From Cellulomonas hominis (GTDB lineage Bacteria > Actinomycetota > Actinomycetes > Actinomycetales > Cellulomonadaceae): DNA of 64,000 bases. The translations under genes were made by a program, and so were the position numbers. The stretch is from assembly GCF_014201095.1 (NCBI RefSeq), contig NZ_JACHDN010000001.1, positions 4,402,001 through 4,466,000 on the forward strand, read 5' to 3'. This document shows positions 26,331 through 34,482 of this stretch, piece by piece; positions within the stretch are counted from its first letter, which is position 1, and each line of letters opens with the position of its first letter. The notes beneath the pieces were generated by a model. That model did no database searches and was not told where the DNA came from. It saw nothing but the letters and a program-made list of their open reading frames with translations.

Positions 26331-26336
26331 TAGGGT
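26331..26336 (+). promoter_or_regulatory. -10 hexamer TAGGGT for the aldo/keto reductase gene
   Basis: Ends seven bases before the ATG at 26344. Leaderless arrangement. Confidence 0.5.
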
Positions 26337-26343
26337 GGGTGGC

Positions 26344-27354
26344 ATGGTCAACTACCGCCACCTGGGCCGCTCCGGCCTCAAGATCTCCGAGATCACCTAC
26401 GGCAACTGGCTCACGCACGGCTCTCAGGTCGAGAACGACGCCGCGACCGCCTGCGTCCGGGCTGCGCTCGACAACGGCATCACCTCCTTCGACACCGCGG
26501 ACGTCTACGCCAACACCGCCGCGGAGACCGTGCTCGGCGAGGCCCTGAAGGGCGAGCGCCGGCAGTCGCTGGAGATCTTCACGAAGGTCTACTGGCCGAC
26601 CGGCCCCAAGGGCCCGAACGACACCGGCCTGTCCCGCAAGCACATCATGGAGTCCATCGACGGCTCCCTGACCCGCCTGCAGACCGACTACGTCGACCTC
26701 TACCAGGCGCACCGCTACGACCACGCGACGCCGCTCGAGGAGACGATGCAGGCGTTCGCCGACGTCGTCCGCCAGGGCAAGGCGCTGTACATCGGCGTCT
26801 CCGAGTGGACCGCGGACCAGATCCGCGCCGGCCAGGCCCTCGCCCAGGACCTCGGCTTCCGCCTCGTGTCGAACCAGCCGCAGTACTCCGCGCTGTGGCG
26901 GGTCATCGAGGGCGAGGTCGTCCCGGCGTCCGAGGAGCTCGGGCTGTCGCAGATCGTCTGGTCCCCCGTCGCGCAGGGCGTGCTGACCGGCAAGTACCTG
27001 CCGGGCCAGCCGCTGCCGGCCGGCTCCCGGGCCACGGACGAGAAGGGCGGCGCGCGCATGGTGCAGTCGTTCCTCGACCGCCCGAACGTGCTCGAGCGGG
27101 TGCAGCAGCTGCGCCCCGTCGCCGACGAGCTCGGCCTGTCGCTCGCGCAGCTCGCCGTCGCGTGGGTGCTGCAGAACGCCAACGTCGCCGCCGCGATCAT
27201 CGGGGCGTCCCGCCCGGAGCAGGTCGTGGAGAACGTCAAGGCGTCCGGCGTGGAGATCCCCGCGGAGCTCATGACGCGGATCGACGAGATCCTCGGCGAC
27301 GCGGTGATCTCGGACCCGGCGGAGACGGCGAAGTCCTCCCCTGCCACGCGCTGA
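26344..27354 (+). CDS. Aldo/keto reductase
   Basis: 336 aa. NADPH-dependent oxidoreductase of the (beta/alpha)8 superfamily, closest to the potassium-channel beta-subunit / YghZ group. The catalytic tetrad is visible: Asp50 (FDTADVY), Tyr55, Lys81 (FTKVYW) and His123 (YQAHRYD). NADP-binding residues are in IIGASRPEQVVENVKASG near the C-terminus. The ATG at 26344 follows the TAGGGT box; no Shine-Dalgarno. The physiological substrate is unknown; relatives reduce methylglyoxal or other aldehydes. Confidence 0.92.
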   Translation: MVNYRHLGRSGLKISEITYGNWLTHGSQVENDAATACVRAALDNGITSFDTADVYANTAAETVLGEALKGERRQSLEIFTKVYWPTGPKGPNDTGLSRKHIMESIDGSLTRLQTDYVDLYQAHRYDHATPLEETMQAFADVVRQGKALYIGVSEWTADQIRAGQALAQDLGFRLVSNQPQYSALWRVIEGEVVPASEELGLSQIVWSPVAQGVLTGKYLPGQPLPAGSRATDEKGGARMVQSFLDRPNVLERVQQLRPVADELGLSLAQLAVAWVLQNANVAAAIIGASRPEQVVENVKASGVEIPAELMTRIDEILGDAVISDPAETAKSSPATR

Positions 27355-27368
27355 GGCCGCCGCCGGCA

Positions 27369-27424
27369 CCCGCCGGGCCGGCCGCCCCCGCACGGGGTGG
27401 ACCGGCCCGGCGGGCGTCGCGGGT
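27369..27424. terminator. Bidirectional terminator
   Basis: CCCGCCGGGCCGG (27369-27381) and its exact complement (27412-27424) enclose a second small CCCC/GGGG stem between the convergent aldo/keto reductase and lipoprotein genes. Confidence 0.7.
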
Positions 27425-27439
27425 CGGTCAGCGGGTCGG

Positions 27440-28015
27440 TCAGCCGTCCAGCGGTGACGGGCGCTGGTAGTCCTCGTCCGGCAGCTCCGCCCACACGTGG
27501 CAGCCCGTCCGGACCAGCAGGATCGTGTTCACCGCCATCCCGAACCGGTACCGGCCGCCGTACTCGTCCTCGCCGACCACCTCGAGGTCGTCGGCGCGGT
27601 CCACGACGGTGGACTTCTCGGTGAAGCCGTACCGGTCGCCGACCTCCTGCACGATCTCGACCGCGCGGTGCCAGCTCGCCGGGTCGAGGGTGCCGCCCGC
27701 CCAGAGGGTGGCGAGGTCGACCTCCTCGGCGTCGTCACCGAGTCCCGCCTCGATGCAGAGCGACCGCGTCATCCCGATGTCCTCGGTGTCCATCTGCCAG
27801 GTCAAGCCCGGCAGCTCCGTCTCGAGGGCCGCGATCATCTCGCGCTCCATGGCCTCGTAGCGGTCGAGGACGTCCTCCATCTGCGGCCGTGCGTCCACCG
27901 TCTCCACCTGCTCCTGACTCCCCGGGCTCTCGCTCGATCCGTCCTCGCCACCTCCCGTGCACCCGGACAGCACCGCTGCCAGGGCGACGAGCGCGGGCAC
28001 CAGCCGCGTCCTCAC
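27440..28015 (-). CDS. LppA-like lipoprotein
   Basis: 191 aa. Signal sequence with lipobox LSGC (Cys19), then a Ser/Gly/Glu-rich linker (20-40) and a globular domain starting MEDVLDRYEAMEREMI, with TEDIGMTRSLC and a C-terminal RTGCHVWAELPDEDYQ. The pattern resembles the LppA family of mycobacterial lipoproteins. It is the third gene of a three-gene minus-strand operon behind an ESX-like protein and a DUF1023 protein (36-bp gap). Members of such operons are often secreted-effector accessories or immunity-type lipoproteins; that is inference. Confidence 0.78.
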   Translation of the reverse strand: MRTRLVPALVALAAVLSGCTGGGEDGSSESPGSQEQVETVDARPQMEDVLDRYEAMEREMIAALETELPGLTWQMDTEDIGMTRSLCIEAGLGDDAEEVDLATLWAGGTLDPASWHRAVEIVQEVGDRYGFTEKSTVVDRADDLEVVGEDEYGGRYRFGMAVNTILLVRTGCHVWAELPDEDYQRPSPLDG

Positions 28016-28051
28016 ATGTCCTCCACCGTCGGTCCGGTCCCCCCTCGTGCC

Positions 28052-29734
28052 TCAGTACGTCCCCGGCACGGGCCAGCTCAGCAGGTCCCCGGCGCCGCGG
28101 CCGGCGTCCAGCACCATACGGTCCGGCGCACCAGCCACCACCGCCGCGATGTTGTGCTGGCTCGTCGTGTCCTGCGAGAGGTACTGGCTGTGCCCCGTCG
28201 ACTCGCGGTAGGTCGTCCCGTCCAGGACGGCCTCGCGGGCCGACAGGCCGGTGATCCCGTCGACGTGGGACGGGTCCACGCCGAAGTGCCCGAGGTCCGC
28301 GACGACGTCGCGCCGCGCCTCGATCCGGAAGACCTGGCCGCCCGGCACGTCGAGGTCCTCGACGTGCGAGGTCCCGAGCCCCGGTGAGCCGAACACGACC
28401 GCCGCGTCCACGCCCGTCTGCTGCTGCAGGGCGATGCCCGTGGTGGTCGATCCGTACGAGTGCCCGAGCGCTGTCAGGTGCGGGTCCTGCGCCCGCGACG
28501 CGTCGATGCCCCGGTAGAAGTCCGCGAGCGACGCCGCGCCCGCCTGCGCCGAGCTGTCACTCGTGACGAACCGGCCGCCGAGGTCGTGCCACTCGTCCCA
28601 CTGCGGGGCCTCGTACCCCAGCCAGGAGACCGTCGCGACCGTCCCGCCGTCCCCGTACTTGCGGGCCTCCGCCCGGGCGACGGCGCGAAGCTCGGCCATC
28701 GACGAGTCGTAGCTCGTCAGGCTTCCGGCGACCGTCGTCGTGAAGCCGGGCGTGAACACGGCGACGTGGTCGGCGGTGTCCACGTCACCGACCGCGACCG
28801 CCGCCATGAGCTGGCGCGATCCCGTGATGTCCAGAACCAGCAGCTGGCGGGAGCCCCGCTTGAGCACCTGCTCCACCCGGTCCAGCCCCGCCAGCTTCTC
28901 CCGCACCACCTCGAGCGCGGCGTCGTCGCTCGTGAACGACCCGCCGAACAGGTTCCCGTCGAGCGCCGCCCGCAGCCGCGCCTCCTCGGCCTCGAGCTCC
29001 GCCCGGTACACCCCGATCAGCGCCCGGTTCGCCTGGTCCCGGACGGAGGCCGGGATGCCGTCCGTGCTGCCCAGCCACTCGGGGTGCTCGGCGAGCACCT
29101 GCTGCTGCTCGTCGTCGGTCAGCGACTCCCACCACGCGTTCGCCTCGGCGGGGCTGCCGTCGAGCGGGGCGGGCCGGACGCCGAGCGCGCCGTCCGCGGC
29201 ACCGGCCGCCGCGGCCTCGTCCAGCGACCCGCCGCCCGCGTCGAGCGCGCCCGACGCGACCCGGTCGAGCACGCCGGCGAGCTGCGCGTCGGCGTGCGTG
29301 GCGGTCAGCAGCGCCTGGCGGAGGCGCTCGGCGACCTCCGTCGCGACGAGCGCGCGGTCCGCGGCGACGTCGTCCGGGTGGCAGCCCTGGTCGTCGACCC
29401 GCCCGGACGCGCGGTCCACGGCGTAGCCGTTCCGCTGCGCCCAGTCGAGCATGCTCCGCAGATCCGCCGTGGCCTCGCGCAGCGACGCGGCGGCGGCGTC
29501 CACCGCGGCCGCGACGGCGGAGACCTCGGCCACGGTGCCGGTCAGCCGGTTCACGAGCCGGCCGTGCGCGGCACGGGCGGCGCCGCTCGCCGGCCCGGAC
29601 CAGGTCCCGGGTGGCGCGCCGTCGTCGAGCTCGTCCTGCAGGCCGACGAGTCGCGAGCGCTCGGCGGCGAGCGCGTCGGCGGCGCGGTCGAGCGCGTCGA
29701 CGTCCCAGGCGAGGACGGTGGCGATGCTCGTCAC
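28052..29734 (-). CDS. ESX-like N-terminus fused to DUF1023 alpha/beta hydrolase
   Basis: 560 aa. Residues 1-130 form an all-helical WXG100/LXG-like region (DVDALDRAADALAAERSRL). The middle (about 130-310) is Ala/Glu-rich and includes ESLTDDEQQQVLAEHPEWLG, a motif typical of actinobacterial proteins with DUF1023. The C-terminal 230 residues are an alpha/beta hydrolase with nucleophile elbow ALGHSYGSTT (Ser about 424) and a late His in STGHSQYLSQ. The GTG at 29734 overlaps the upstream small gene by four bases. Possibly secreted; substrate unknown. Confidence 0.85.
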   Translation of the reverse strand: MTSIATVLAWDVDALDRAADALAAERSRLVGLQDELDDGAPPGTWSGPASGAARAAHGRLVNRLTGTVAEVSAVAAAVDAAAASLREATADLRSMLDWAQRNGYAVDRASGRVDDQGCHPDDVAADRALVATEVAERLRQALLTATHADAQLAGVLDRVASGALDAGGGSLDEAAAAGAADGALGVRPAPLDGSPAEANAWWESLTDDEQQQVLAEHPEWLGSTDGIPASVRDQANRALIGVYRAELEAEEARLRAALDGNLFGGSFTSDDAALEVVREKLAGLDRVEQVLKRGSRQLLVLDITGSRQLMAAVAVGDVDTADHVAVFTPGFTTTVAGSLTSYDSSMAELRAVARAEARKYGDGGTVATVSWLGYEAPQWDEWHDLGGRFVTSDSSAQAGAASLADFYRGIDASRAQDPHLTALGHSYGSTTTGIALQQQTGVDAAVVFGSPGLGTSHVEDLDVPGGQVFRIEARRDVVADLGHFGVDPSHVDGITGLSAREAVLDGTTYRESTGHSQYLSQDTTSQHNIAAVVAGAPDRMVLDAGRGAGDLLSWPVPGTY

Positions 29735-30048
29735 TGCGCCGTCGCCCCGAGCCGCGACGCCATGCGCTGCAGCCGCGCCGCGACATCCCCGTCCCGTGCC
29801 TGCGTGTCGTCGACGGCGGCCGACATCCGGGCGGACTGGGCCGCGGCCGAGGCGGCCCACGACGAAACCTCCGCCGACCAGCGCTCCGCGACCCGGGCGG
29901 CGGACCCGGCGCTGGCGCTCCCGGCCAGCGCCGCCGCGACGTCCGCGGCGTGACGGGGGTGGGAGGCGGCGCGGACCGCGTCCTCGGCCGCGCCGATCCT
30001 GGCGGCCGACGTCCGCACGTCGGCCGGCGTCATCTGGACCTCGGTCAC
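29731..30048 (-). CDS. Small ESX/WXG100-like helical protein
   Basis: 105 aa, entirely helical by composition, with MTPADVRTSAARIGAAEDAV at the start and AERWSAEVSSWAASAAA in the middle, giving a helical-hairpin look like ESAT-6 relatives, but without an exact WXG turn. It overlaps the DUF1023 gene by four bases (GTGA), so the two are made together and probably interact. The start is GTG at 30048. No secretion ATPase (EccC) is in the window, so export by a type VII system is a guess. Confidence 0.72.
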   Translation of the reverse strand: MTEVQMTPADVRTSAARIGAAEDAVRAASHPRHAADVAAALAGSASAGSAARVAERWSAEVSSWAASAAAQSARMSAAVDDTQARDGDVAARLQRMASRLGATAQ

Positions 30049-30136
30049 TGCTGCATCCCCTGCTCCGCGTGGTGGCTCGGCTGCCTCGATCGTAGGGGCG
30101 GCAGCGTCGCTCCCGGCGGTTGTCCACAGGCCCGGT

Positions 30137-30781
30137 TCAGCGCTCCGCGGCGGGCACGGTGAGGCGCGGGAGCAGCCAGTGGATGAGCGGCCCGATGCCG
30201 AGCGCGTACGCGAGCGTGCCGAACCCGACGGTTCCGCCGAGCACCCAGCCCACGGCGACGACGCCCACCTCGATGCACCCGCGCACCGCCCCGGTCGGCC
30301 AGCCCGTGCGGGCGACGATCCCCGTCATGAGGCCGTCTCGCGGCCCCGGCCCGAGCCGCGCGCCGATGTACAGGCCGCTCGCGAGCGCGTTCAGGCCGAT
30401 GCCGCCGACGACGAGCGCGATCCGTGCGGCGAGCGGCAGCGGGTCGGGCAGCAGGTCCAGCAGCGCCAGGCACGGGTCGACGAGCGCGCCGATCACCAGG
30501 ACGTTGGCGACGGTCCCGATGCCCGGGCGCTGCCGCAGCGGCCACCAGCACGCGAGCACCACGACGCTCAGCACGACGGTGGCCGTGCCGAGCGTCCAGC
30601 CGAGCTGCCGGGCGACCCCCTGGCTCAGCACGTCCCAGGGCATGTTGCCGAGCCCGGAGTGCACGAGCATCCCGATCGAGAGGGAGTAGAGCACGAGGCC
30701 GCCGAGCAGCTGGGCGCCCCGGCGGACGGGCGCCGGCCCGTCGGTGCGGGGTCGGGGTGTCCGGGTGAGGGTGTACGGCAT
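30137..30781 (-). CDS. yczE: YczE/YitT family membrane protein
   Basis: 214 aa with five hydrophobic segments (about 25-45, 55-75, 85-105, 115-135 and 160-195). Signature stretches are GLGNMPWDVLSQGVA, ALASGLYIGARLGPGPRDGLMTGI and IGPLIHWLLPRL. The transport substrate is unknown. The ATG at 30781 faces a divergent MocR-type regulator across 61 bp, the classic yczR-yczE pairing. Repeats in that gap look like the regulator's binding site. The open frame extends upstream through the regulator gene without similarity. Confidence 0.88.
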   Translation of the reverse strand: MPYTLTRTPRPRTDGPAPVRRGAQLLGGLVLYSLSIGMLVHSGLGNMPWDVLSQGVARQLGWTLGTATVVLSVVVLACWWPLRQRPGIGTVANVLVIGALVDPCLALLDLLPDPLPLAARIALVVGGIGLNALASGLYIGARLGPGPRDGLMTGIVARTGWPTGAVRGCIEVGVVAVGWVLGGTVGFGTLAYALGIGPLIHWLLPRLTVPAAER

Positions 30782-30797
30782 GGCCTCATCCTGGGGT

Positions 30798-30839
30798 GCC
30801 ACTGGCCTTCCTTTCGACAGCCACTTGCGCAAGAGTGGC
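30798..30839. promoter_or_regulatory. Candidate MocR (YczR) operator
   Basis: GCCACT occurs at 30798-30803 and again 22 bp later at 30820-30825 as a direct repeat, and AGTGGC at 30834-30839 makes an inverted repeat with the second copy. Two-turn direct repeats plus an inverted copy match the known binding layout of MocR regulators. Confidence 0.55.
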
Positions 30840-30842
30840 CTC

Positions 30843-32318
30843 ATGGCTGCTGCGCTCCTCGTCCACCGCCGGATCGCCGGCACCGGCCTGGCCGCCGCGC
30901 TCGGGCAGTGGCGGCGTCCCGGCCCGGCGTACGCCGCCCTGGCCGACGCGATGCGCCGGGCGGTGCTCGCCGGGGACCTGCCTCTCGCCACCCGCGTGCC
31001 CGGGGAGCGGGAGCTCGCGGCCGCCCTCGGTGTGTCCCGCACGACGACCTCCGGAGCGTACGGGGTGCTGCGCGACGAGGGGTACCTGGTGAGCCGGCAG
31101 GGCTCCGGGACCGTCACCGCGCTCCCCGCGGGGGCCGCCGCGCGCTCGGCGCTCCCCGTGCACCGGCCGCTCGCCGCGGACGGCGTCGTGGACCTGACGA
31201 TCGCCGCGTGCGCCGCGCCGCGCGACCTGCACGGCGCCGCCGCCCGCGCGCTCGAGGCCCTGCCCGCGCACGCCGGGCACGGGTACGCCCCGCTCGGCCT
31301 CGACGTGCTCCGGCAGGCCGTCGCCGACCGGTACACCGCCCGCGGGACGCCCACGTCGCCGGACCAGGTGCTCATCACCACCGGGGCGCAGCACGCCATC
31401 GCGCTGCTGCTCGGCGCGCACGCCGGCCCGGGCGACCGGGTGGTGGTCGAGCAGCCGACGTACCCCCACGCCATCGAGGCGGTCCGTGCCACCGGAGCAC
31501 GGCCCGTCCCCGTGCCGACCGGACCCGGCGGCACCGACCTGGACCTGCTGGAGTCCACCGTCCACCAGGTCGCGCCGCGCCTCGTCTACCTCATCCCCGA
31601 CCACCACAACCCGACCGGCGCCACCCTCGACGCCGCCGGCCGGGCCCGGGTGCGGGACCTGGCCCGGCGGACCGGCACCGTCGTCGTCGGCGACGAGGCG
31701 CTGACCGACCTCACGCTCGACGGGCCCGAGCCCGCGCCCTGGGCCGGCGACGGGCGCAACCCGCGCGTCGTCGCGATCGGGTCGATGTCGAAGAGCCACT
31801 GGGGCGGGCTGCGGGTCGGCTGGCTGCGCGGGCCGGCCGACCTGGTCACCCGGCTCGCGCTCGCCCGGCGCACCGCGGACCTCGGCACGGCGGTGCTCGA
31901 CCAGCTCGTCGCGGCGGAGCTCCTCGCGCTCGGCGCGCACCCCGTGGCCGAGCGGCGCGCGTGGCTGCGGGACGGCCGGGACCTGCTCGCGGCGCTGCTG
32001 GCCGCGGCGCTGCCGGAGTGGCGGTTCACCGTGCCCGCCGGCGGGCAGTCGCTGTGGGTGGACCTCGGGGCGCCGGTGTCGTCGGCGCTGAGCGCGCTCG
32101 CGCTGGCGCACGGCGTGCGGGTCGCCCCCGGGCCGGCGTTCGGGGTGGACGGCGGGCTGGAGGACCGGCTGCGCGTGCCCTACACGTCCGACCCAGCCGA
32201 CCTGCGGCGGGCCGTCGACGGGCTCGCGCTGGCGTGGTCGGCGCTGGGGCGGGGTGCGGGCGCGGGTGCGGGCGCCGGCGCGGGGCTCGCCCTGGCGGCC
32301 CCGGGCGCGCTGGTCTGA
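30843..32318 (+). CDS. MocR-type transcriptional regulator (GntR HTH + aminotransferase fold)
   Basis: 491 aa. An N-terminal GntR winged helix (about 25-95: GDLPLATRVPGERELAAALG, SRTTTSGAYGVLRDEGYL) is joined to a class I aminotransferase-like domain. The PLP lysine is Lys317 (GSMSKSHWGG), and IPDHHNPTGATLD and RVGWLRGP are further fold I marks, so a PLP effector is likely. It is divergent from yczE and by analogy with YczR would control it. The ATG at 30843 begins the conserved region; a longer frame from 30744 would run back across the operator. Confidence 0.9.
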   Translation: MAAALLVHRRIAGTGLAAALGQWRRPGPAYAALADAMRRAVLAGDLPLATRVPGERELAAALGVSRTTTSGAYGVLRDEGYLVSRQGSGTVTALPAGAAARSALPVHRPLAADGVVDLTIAACAAPRDLHGAAARALEALPAHAGHGYAPLGLDVLRQAVADRYTARGTPTSPDQVLITTGAQHAIALLLGAHAGPGDRVVVEQPTYPHAIEAVRATGARPVPVPTGPGGTDLDLLESTVHQVAPRLVYLIPDHHNPTGATLDAAGRARVRDLARRTGTVVVGDEALTDLTLDGPEPAPWAGDGRNPRVVAIGSMSKSHWGGLRVGWLRGPADLVTRLALARRTADLGTAVLDQLVAAELLALGAHPVAERRAWLRDGRDLLAALLAAALPEWRFTVPAGGQSLWVDLGAPVSSALSALALAHGVRVAPGPAFGVDGGLEDRLRVPYTSDPADLRRAVDGLALAWSALGRGAGAGAGAGAGLALAAPGALV

Positions 32319-32337
32319 GCCCCGGCCCGTGCGCCCG

Positions 32338-32583
32338 TCAGGCCCGGGCGGACCAGGTCATCTGCTCCGGCACGCCCGTGAGGTCGTGCACCGGCGGCAC
32401 CGCCGCTCCGTCGTTGCGCAGCCCGGCGCCGTGCACGCCCTGGTCCCGGAGCGCGCGCCACTGCAGCCCCAGCCACTCCTCGGCGTCGAACCGTGTCGGG
32501 AACACGGGCGACAACGGCCGGTCGAGCACCTCGCCCCGCGCGCCGGTGAGCTCCCAGGCCCACTGCGGCCGCAGCGCCGTCAC
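32338..32583 (-). CDS. Small conserved protein coupled to pyrD
   Basis: 81 aa. Starts VTALRPQWAWELTGARG and contains FPTRFDAEEWLGLQWRALRD and a C-terminal LTGVPEQMTWSA. It looks like a small actinobacterial protein of unknown function rather than a shadow frame, because its GTG overlaps the pyrD stop by four bases (GTGA) and the composition is protein-like (Trp-rich, no long low-complexity). I cannot name a family. Confidence 0.65.
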   Translation of the reverse strand: MTALRPQWAWELTGARGEVLDRPLSPVFPTRFDAEEWLGLQWRALRDQGVHGAGLRNDGAAVPPVHDLTGVPEQMTWSARA

Positions 32584-33629
32584 CGGGCCGCCCTCCGTGT
32601 CGCGGCGTCGCGCCCGAGGGCCTTGCCGACCCGGGACGCCCAGAACGGGCCCTCGTAGATGAAGCCGGTGTAGCCCTGCACCAGGTCGGCTCCGGCTGCG
32701 AGGTACGCGCGGGCGTCCGCCGGGCTGGTGATGCCGCCGACGCCGATGACGACGGGGCCCGCGCCGAGCCGGTGCCGCAGCCGGGCGACGACGACGAGCC
32801 CGCGGTCGAGCAGCGGCGGGCCGGACAGCCCGCCCTCGCCGAGGTCGTGCGCGATCGTCGTGTTCACGGCGACCACGCCGTCCAGGCCGAGCTCGGCGAC
32901 CAGGTCCGCCACGGCGTCGACGTCCGCGTCCGCGAGGTCCGGTGCGATCTTGACGAGCAGCGGCACCCGCGGGCGGCCCGCGGCGGACGCGGCCTCGTCG
33001 GCGGCGGCGCGGGCGGCCTGCAGGATCGGGCGCAGCGCGTCCACCGACTGCAGGTCCCGCAGGCCCGGCGTGTTCGGGGAGGACACGTTGACGACCAGGT
33101 AGTCGGCGTACGGCGCGAGGTGGCCGGCGCTGGTCGCGTAGTCGTCGGCGGCCTCCTCCGGCGGGGTGACCTTCGTCTTGCCGATGTTCACCCCGACGAC
33201 GAGAGCGCGGCCGGACGCGGTCGAGCGCAGCCGCTTCAGCCGCTTCGCGACGGCCACGGCGCCCTCGTTGTTGAAGCCCATCCGGTTCCGCAGCGCGCGG
33301 TCGGGCACGACCCGCCACAGCCGCGGGCGCTCGTTGCCGGGCTGCGGCCACGCGGTGACCGTGCCGACCTCGACGAACCCGAAGCCGAGCATCGTCAGCC
33401 CCGGGACCCCCTCGGCGTTCTTGTCGAAGCCCGCCGCGAGCCCGAAGGGCGACGGGAACGTGCGGCCGAGCACCCGCACAGCGGCGGCCGGCGGCGGCGC
33501 GAGCAGCGACCGCAGCACCCCGCGGAGCACCGGCACGCGGGAGGCGACGCGGATCAGGCGGAACGCGACGTGGTGCGCGCGCTCGGGGTCCATCCGGACG
33601 AAGACGAGGCGGAACAGGAGGCCGTACAC
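32580..33629 (-). CDS. pyrD: Quinone-dependent dihydroorotate dehydrogenase (class 2)
   Basis: 349 aa from the GTG at 33629. Oxidises dihydroorotate to orotate, passing electrons through FMN to membrane quinone. Class 2 marks are the N-terminal amphipathic segment YGLLFRLVFVRMDPERAHHV, GLAAGFDKNAEGV, VNVSSPNTPGLRDLQ (catalytic Ser) and LVQGYTGFIYEGP (phosphate loop). The GTG is chosen because TAGGTT ends seven bases upstream; a TTG at 33638 inside that box is unlikely. It is third in a minus-strand run with two small membrane proteins before it and an 81-aa protein after it. Confidence 0.93.
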   Translation of the reverse strand: MYGLLFRLVFVRMDPERAHHVAFRLIRVASRVPVLRGVLRSLLAPPPAAAVRVLGRTFPSPFGLAAGFDKNAEGVPGLTMLGFGFVEVGTVTAWPQPGNERPRLWRVVPDRALRNRMGFNNEGAVAVAKRLKRLRSTASGRALVVGVNIGKTKVTPPEEAADDYATSAGHLAPYADYLVVNVSSPNTPGLRDLQSVDALRPILQAARAAADEAASAAGRPRVPLLVKIAPDLADADVDAVADLVAELGLDGVVAVNTTIAHDLGEGGLSGPPLLDRGLVVVARLRHRLGAGPVVIGVGGITSPADARAYLAAGADLVQGYTGFIYEGPFWASRVGKALGRDAATRRAAR

Positions 33630-33636
33630 GCCGCCC

Positions 33637-33642
33637 AACCTA
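33637..33642 (-). promoter_or_regulatory. -10 hexamer TAGGTT for pyrD, overlapping the upstream stop codon
   Basis: The TAG stop of the preceding gene (33642-33640) is the first half of this TAGGTT, which ends seven bases before the pyrD GTG. Confidence 0.5.
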
Positions 33643-34086
33643 CTGTCCCGCCGCCGCGCGGGACCGGGACCCGGGGCCCGAGCGCCAGAGCCACGCGATC
33701 CCGAGGAACGGCAGCACCAGCGGCACGTACCCGTACCCCTGCCCGAACGCCGACCACACCGTCTCGTCCGGGAAGTCGCCCGCGTCCAGCACGGACAGCA
33801 TGCCGACGACCAGCACGCCGGCCAGCTCGACGAGCACCGCCGCCCAGGCCAGGCGGCGCCGGTCCGTCGCCAGCGCGACCGTCGCGACGACGTACACGAC
33901 GCCCGCCAGCGCGGACAGCAGGTACGCCAGCGGCGCCTCGTCGAACTTGGCGGCGATCTGGTAGCCGGCGCGCGCGGTCGCCGCGACCGCGAACACCCCG
34001 TACACCAGGACGAGCACGCGGCCCGGACCGGTGGCGGTGCTGCGGTGCGCGGGCGCGTGCGGCGTCGCGGGCTCGGGCGTGGTCAT
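33640..34086 (-). CDS. Hypothetical four-TM membrane protein
   Basis: 148 aa. A short polar N-terminus is followed by four hydrophobic helices (about 23-43, 53-72, 80-98 and 112-134) and a basic tail. YGYVPLVLPFLGIAWLW is the most conserved-looking part. No known family. The ATG directly follows the stop of another small membrane protein gene (TGA then ATG with no gap), so the two are probably co-translated and may form a complex. Its TAG stop merges with the pyrD -10. Confidence 0.78.
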   Translation of the reverse strand: MTTPEPATPHAPAHRSTATGPGRVLVLVYGVFAVAATARAGYQIAAKFDEAPLAYLLSALAGVVYVVATVALATDRRRLAWAAVLVELAGVLVVGMLSVLDAGDFPDETVWSAFGQGYGYVPLVLPFLGIAWLWRSGPGSRSRAAAGQ

Positions 34087-34443
34087 TCAGGACCCCCACG
34101 TCTGGTTCAGGCGGAGCTGGAGGAAGGCGACGGCGACCGCCGCGACCAGCAGGACGACCGACGACCACCGGCTGCGCTCCGCGAACGCCCACAGCGCGGC
34201 GGCGGGCAGCAGCACGAGCTGGGTCACGACGTAGCCCCAGAACACCGCGGGCTCGGCCGGCACCGTCCCGGTCGCGTGCCGGATCCCGGCGACGACCGCC
34301 TGCACGACCATCAGCCCCTCGACCACCGCGGCGCCCCAGAGCTGGCGCAGCACCACGGCGCGGTCCCGGATCGCGAACCAGCCCGCCCAGCCGGCGAGCA
34401 GCAGCGCCGCCGCGGCGACGGCGTACAGCAGGGGGTCGGTCAC
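34087..34443 (-). CDS. Hypothetical four-TM membrane protein
   Basis: 118 aa from the GTG at 34443, almost entirely hydrophobic, with four TM helices (about 4-22, 33-52, 67-86 and 93-111) and a short polar C-terminus ending LNQTWGS. No family recognised. It is the first gene of the run leading to pyrD. TACCGT ends eight bases before the GTG, back to back with the leucyl aminopeptidase promoter. Confidence 0.75.
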   Translation of the reverse strand: MTDPLLYAVAAAALLLAGWAGWFAIRDRAVVLRQLWGAAVVEGLMVVQAVVAGIRHATGTVPAEPAVFWGYVVTQLVLLPAAALWAFAERSRWSSVVLLVAAVAVAFLQLRLNQTWGS

Positions 34444-34451
34444 GGGGCCCC

Positions 34452-34457
34452 ACGGTA
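34452..34457 (-). promoter_or_regulatory. -10 hexamer TACCGT upstream of the pyrD operon
   Basis: Ends eight bases before the GTG at 34443. Confidence 0.4.
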
Positions 34458-34470
34458 CCCGGCGCACCGA

Positions 34471-34476
34471 TAGAGT
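34471..34476 (+). promoter_or_regulatory. -10 hexamer TAGAGT for leucyl aminopeptidase
   Basis: Ends six bases before the GTG at 34483, with no Shine-Dalgarno. Confidence 0.5.
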
Positions 34477-34482
34477 CGGCGG

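Noticed and set aside
27440..30048. Complete type VII secretion locus
   Set aside because: Only ESX-like proteins and a DUF1023 protein are present; no EccB, EccC, EccD, EccE or mycosin gene is in the window.
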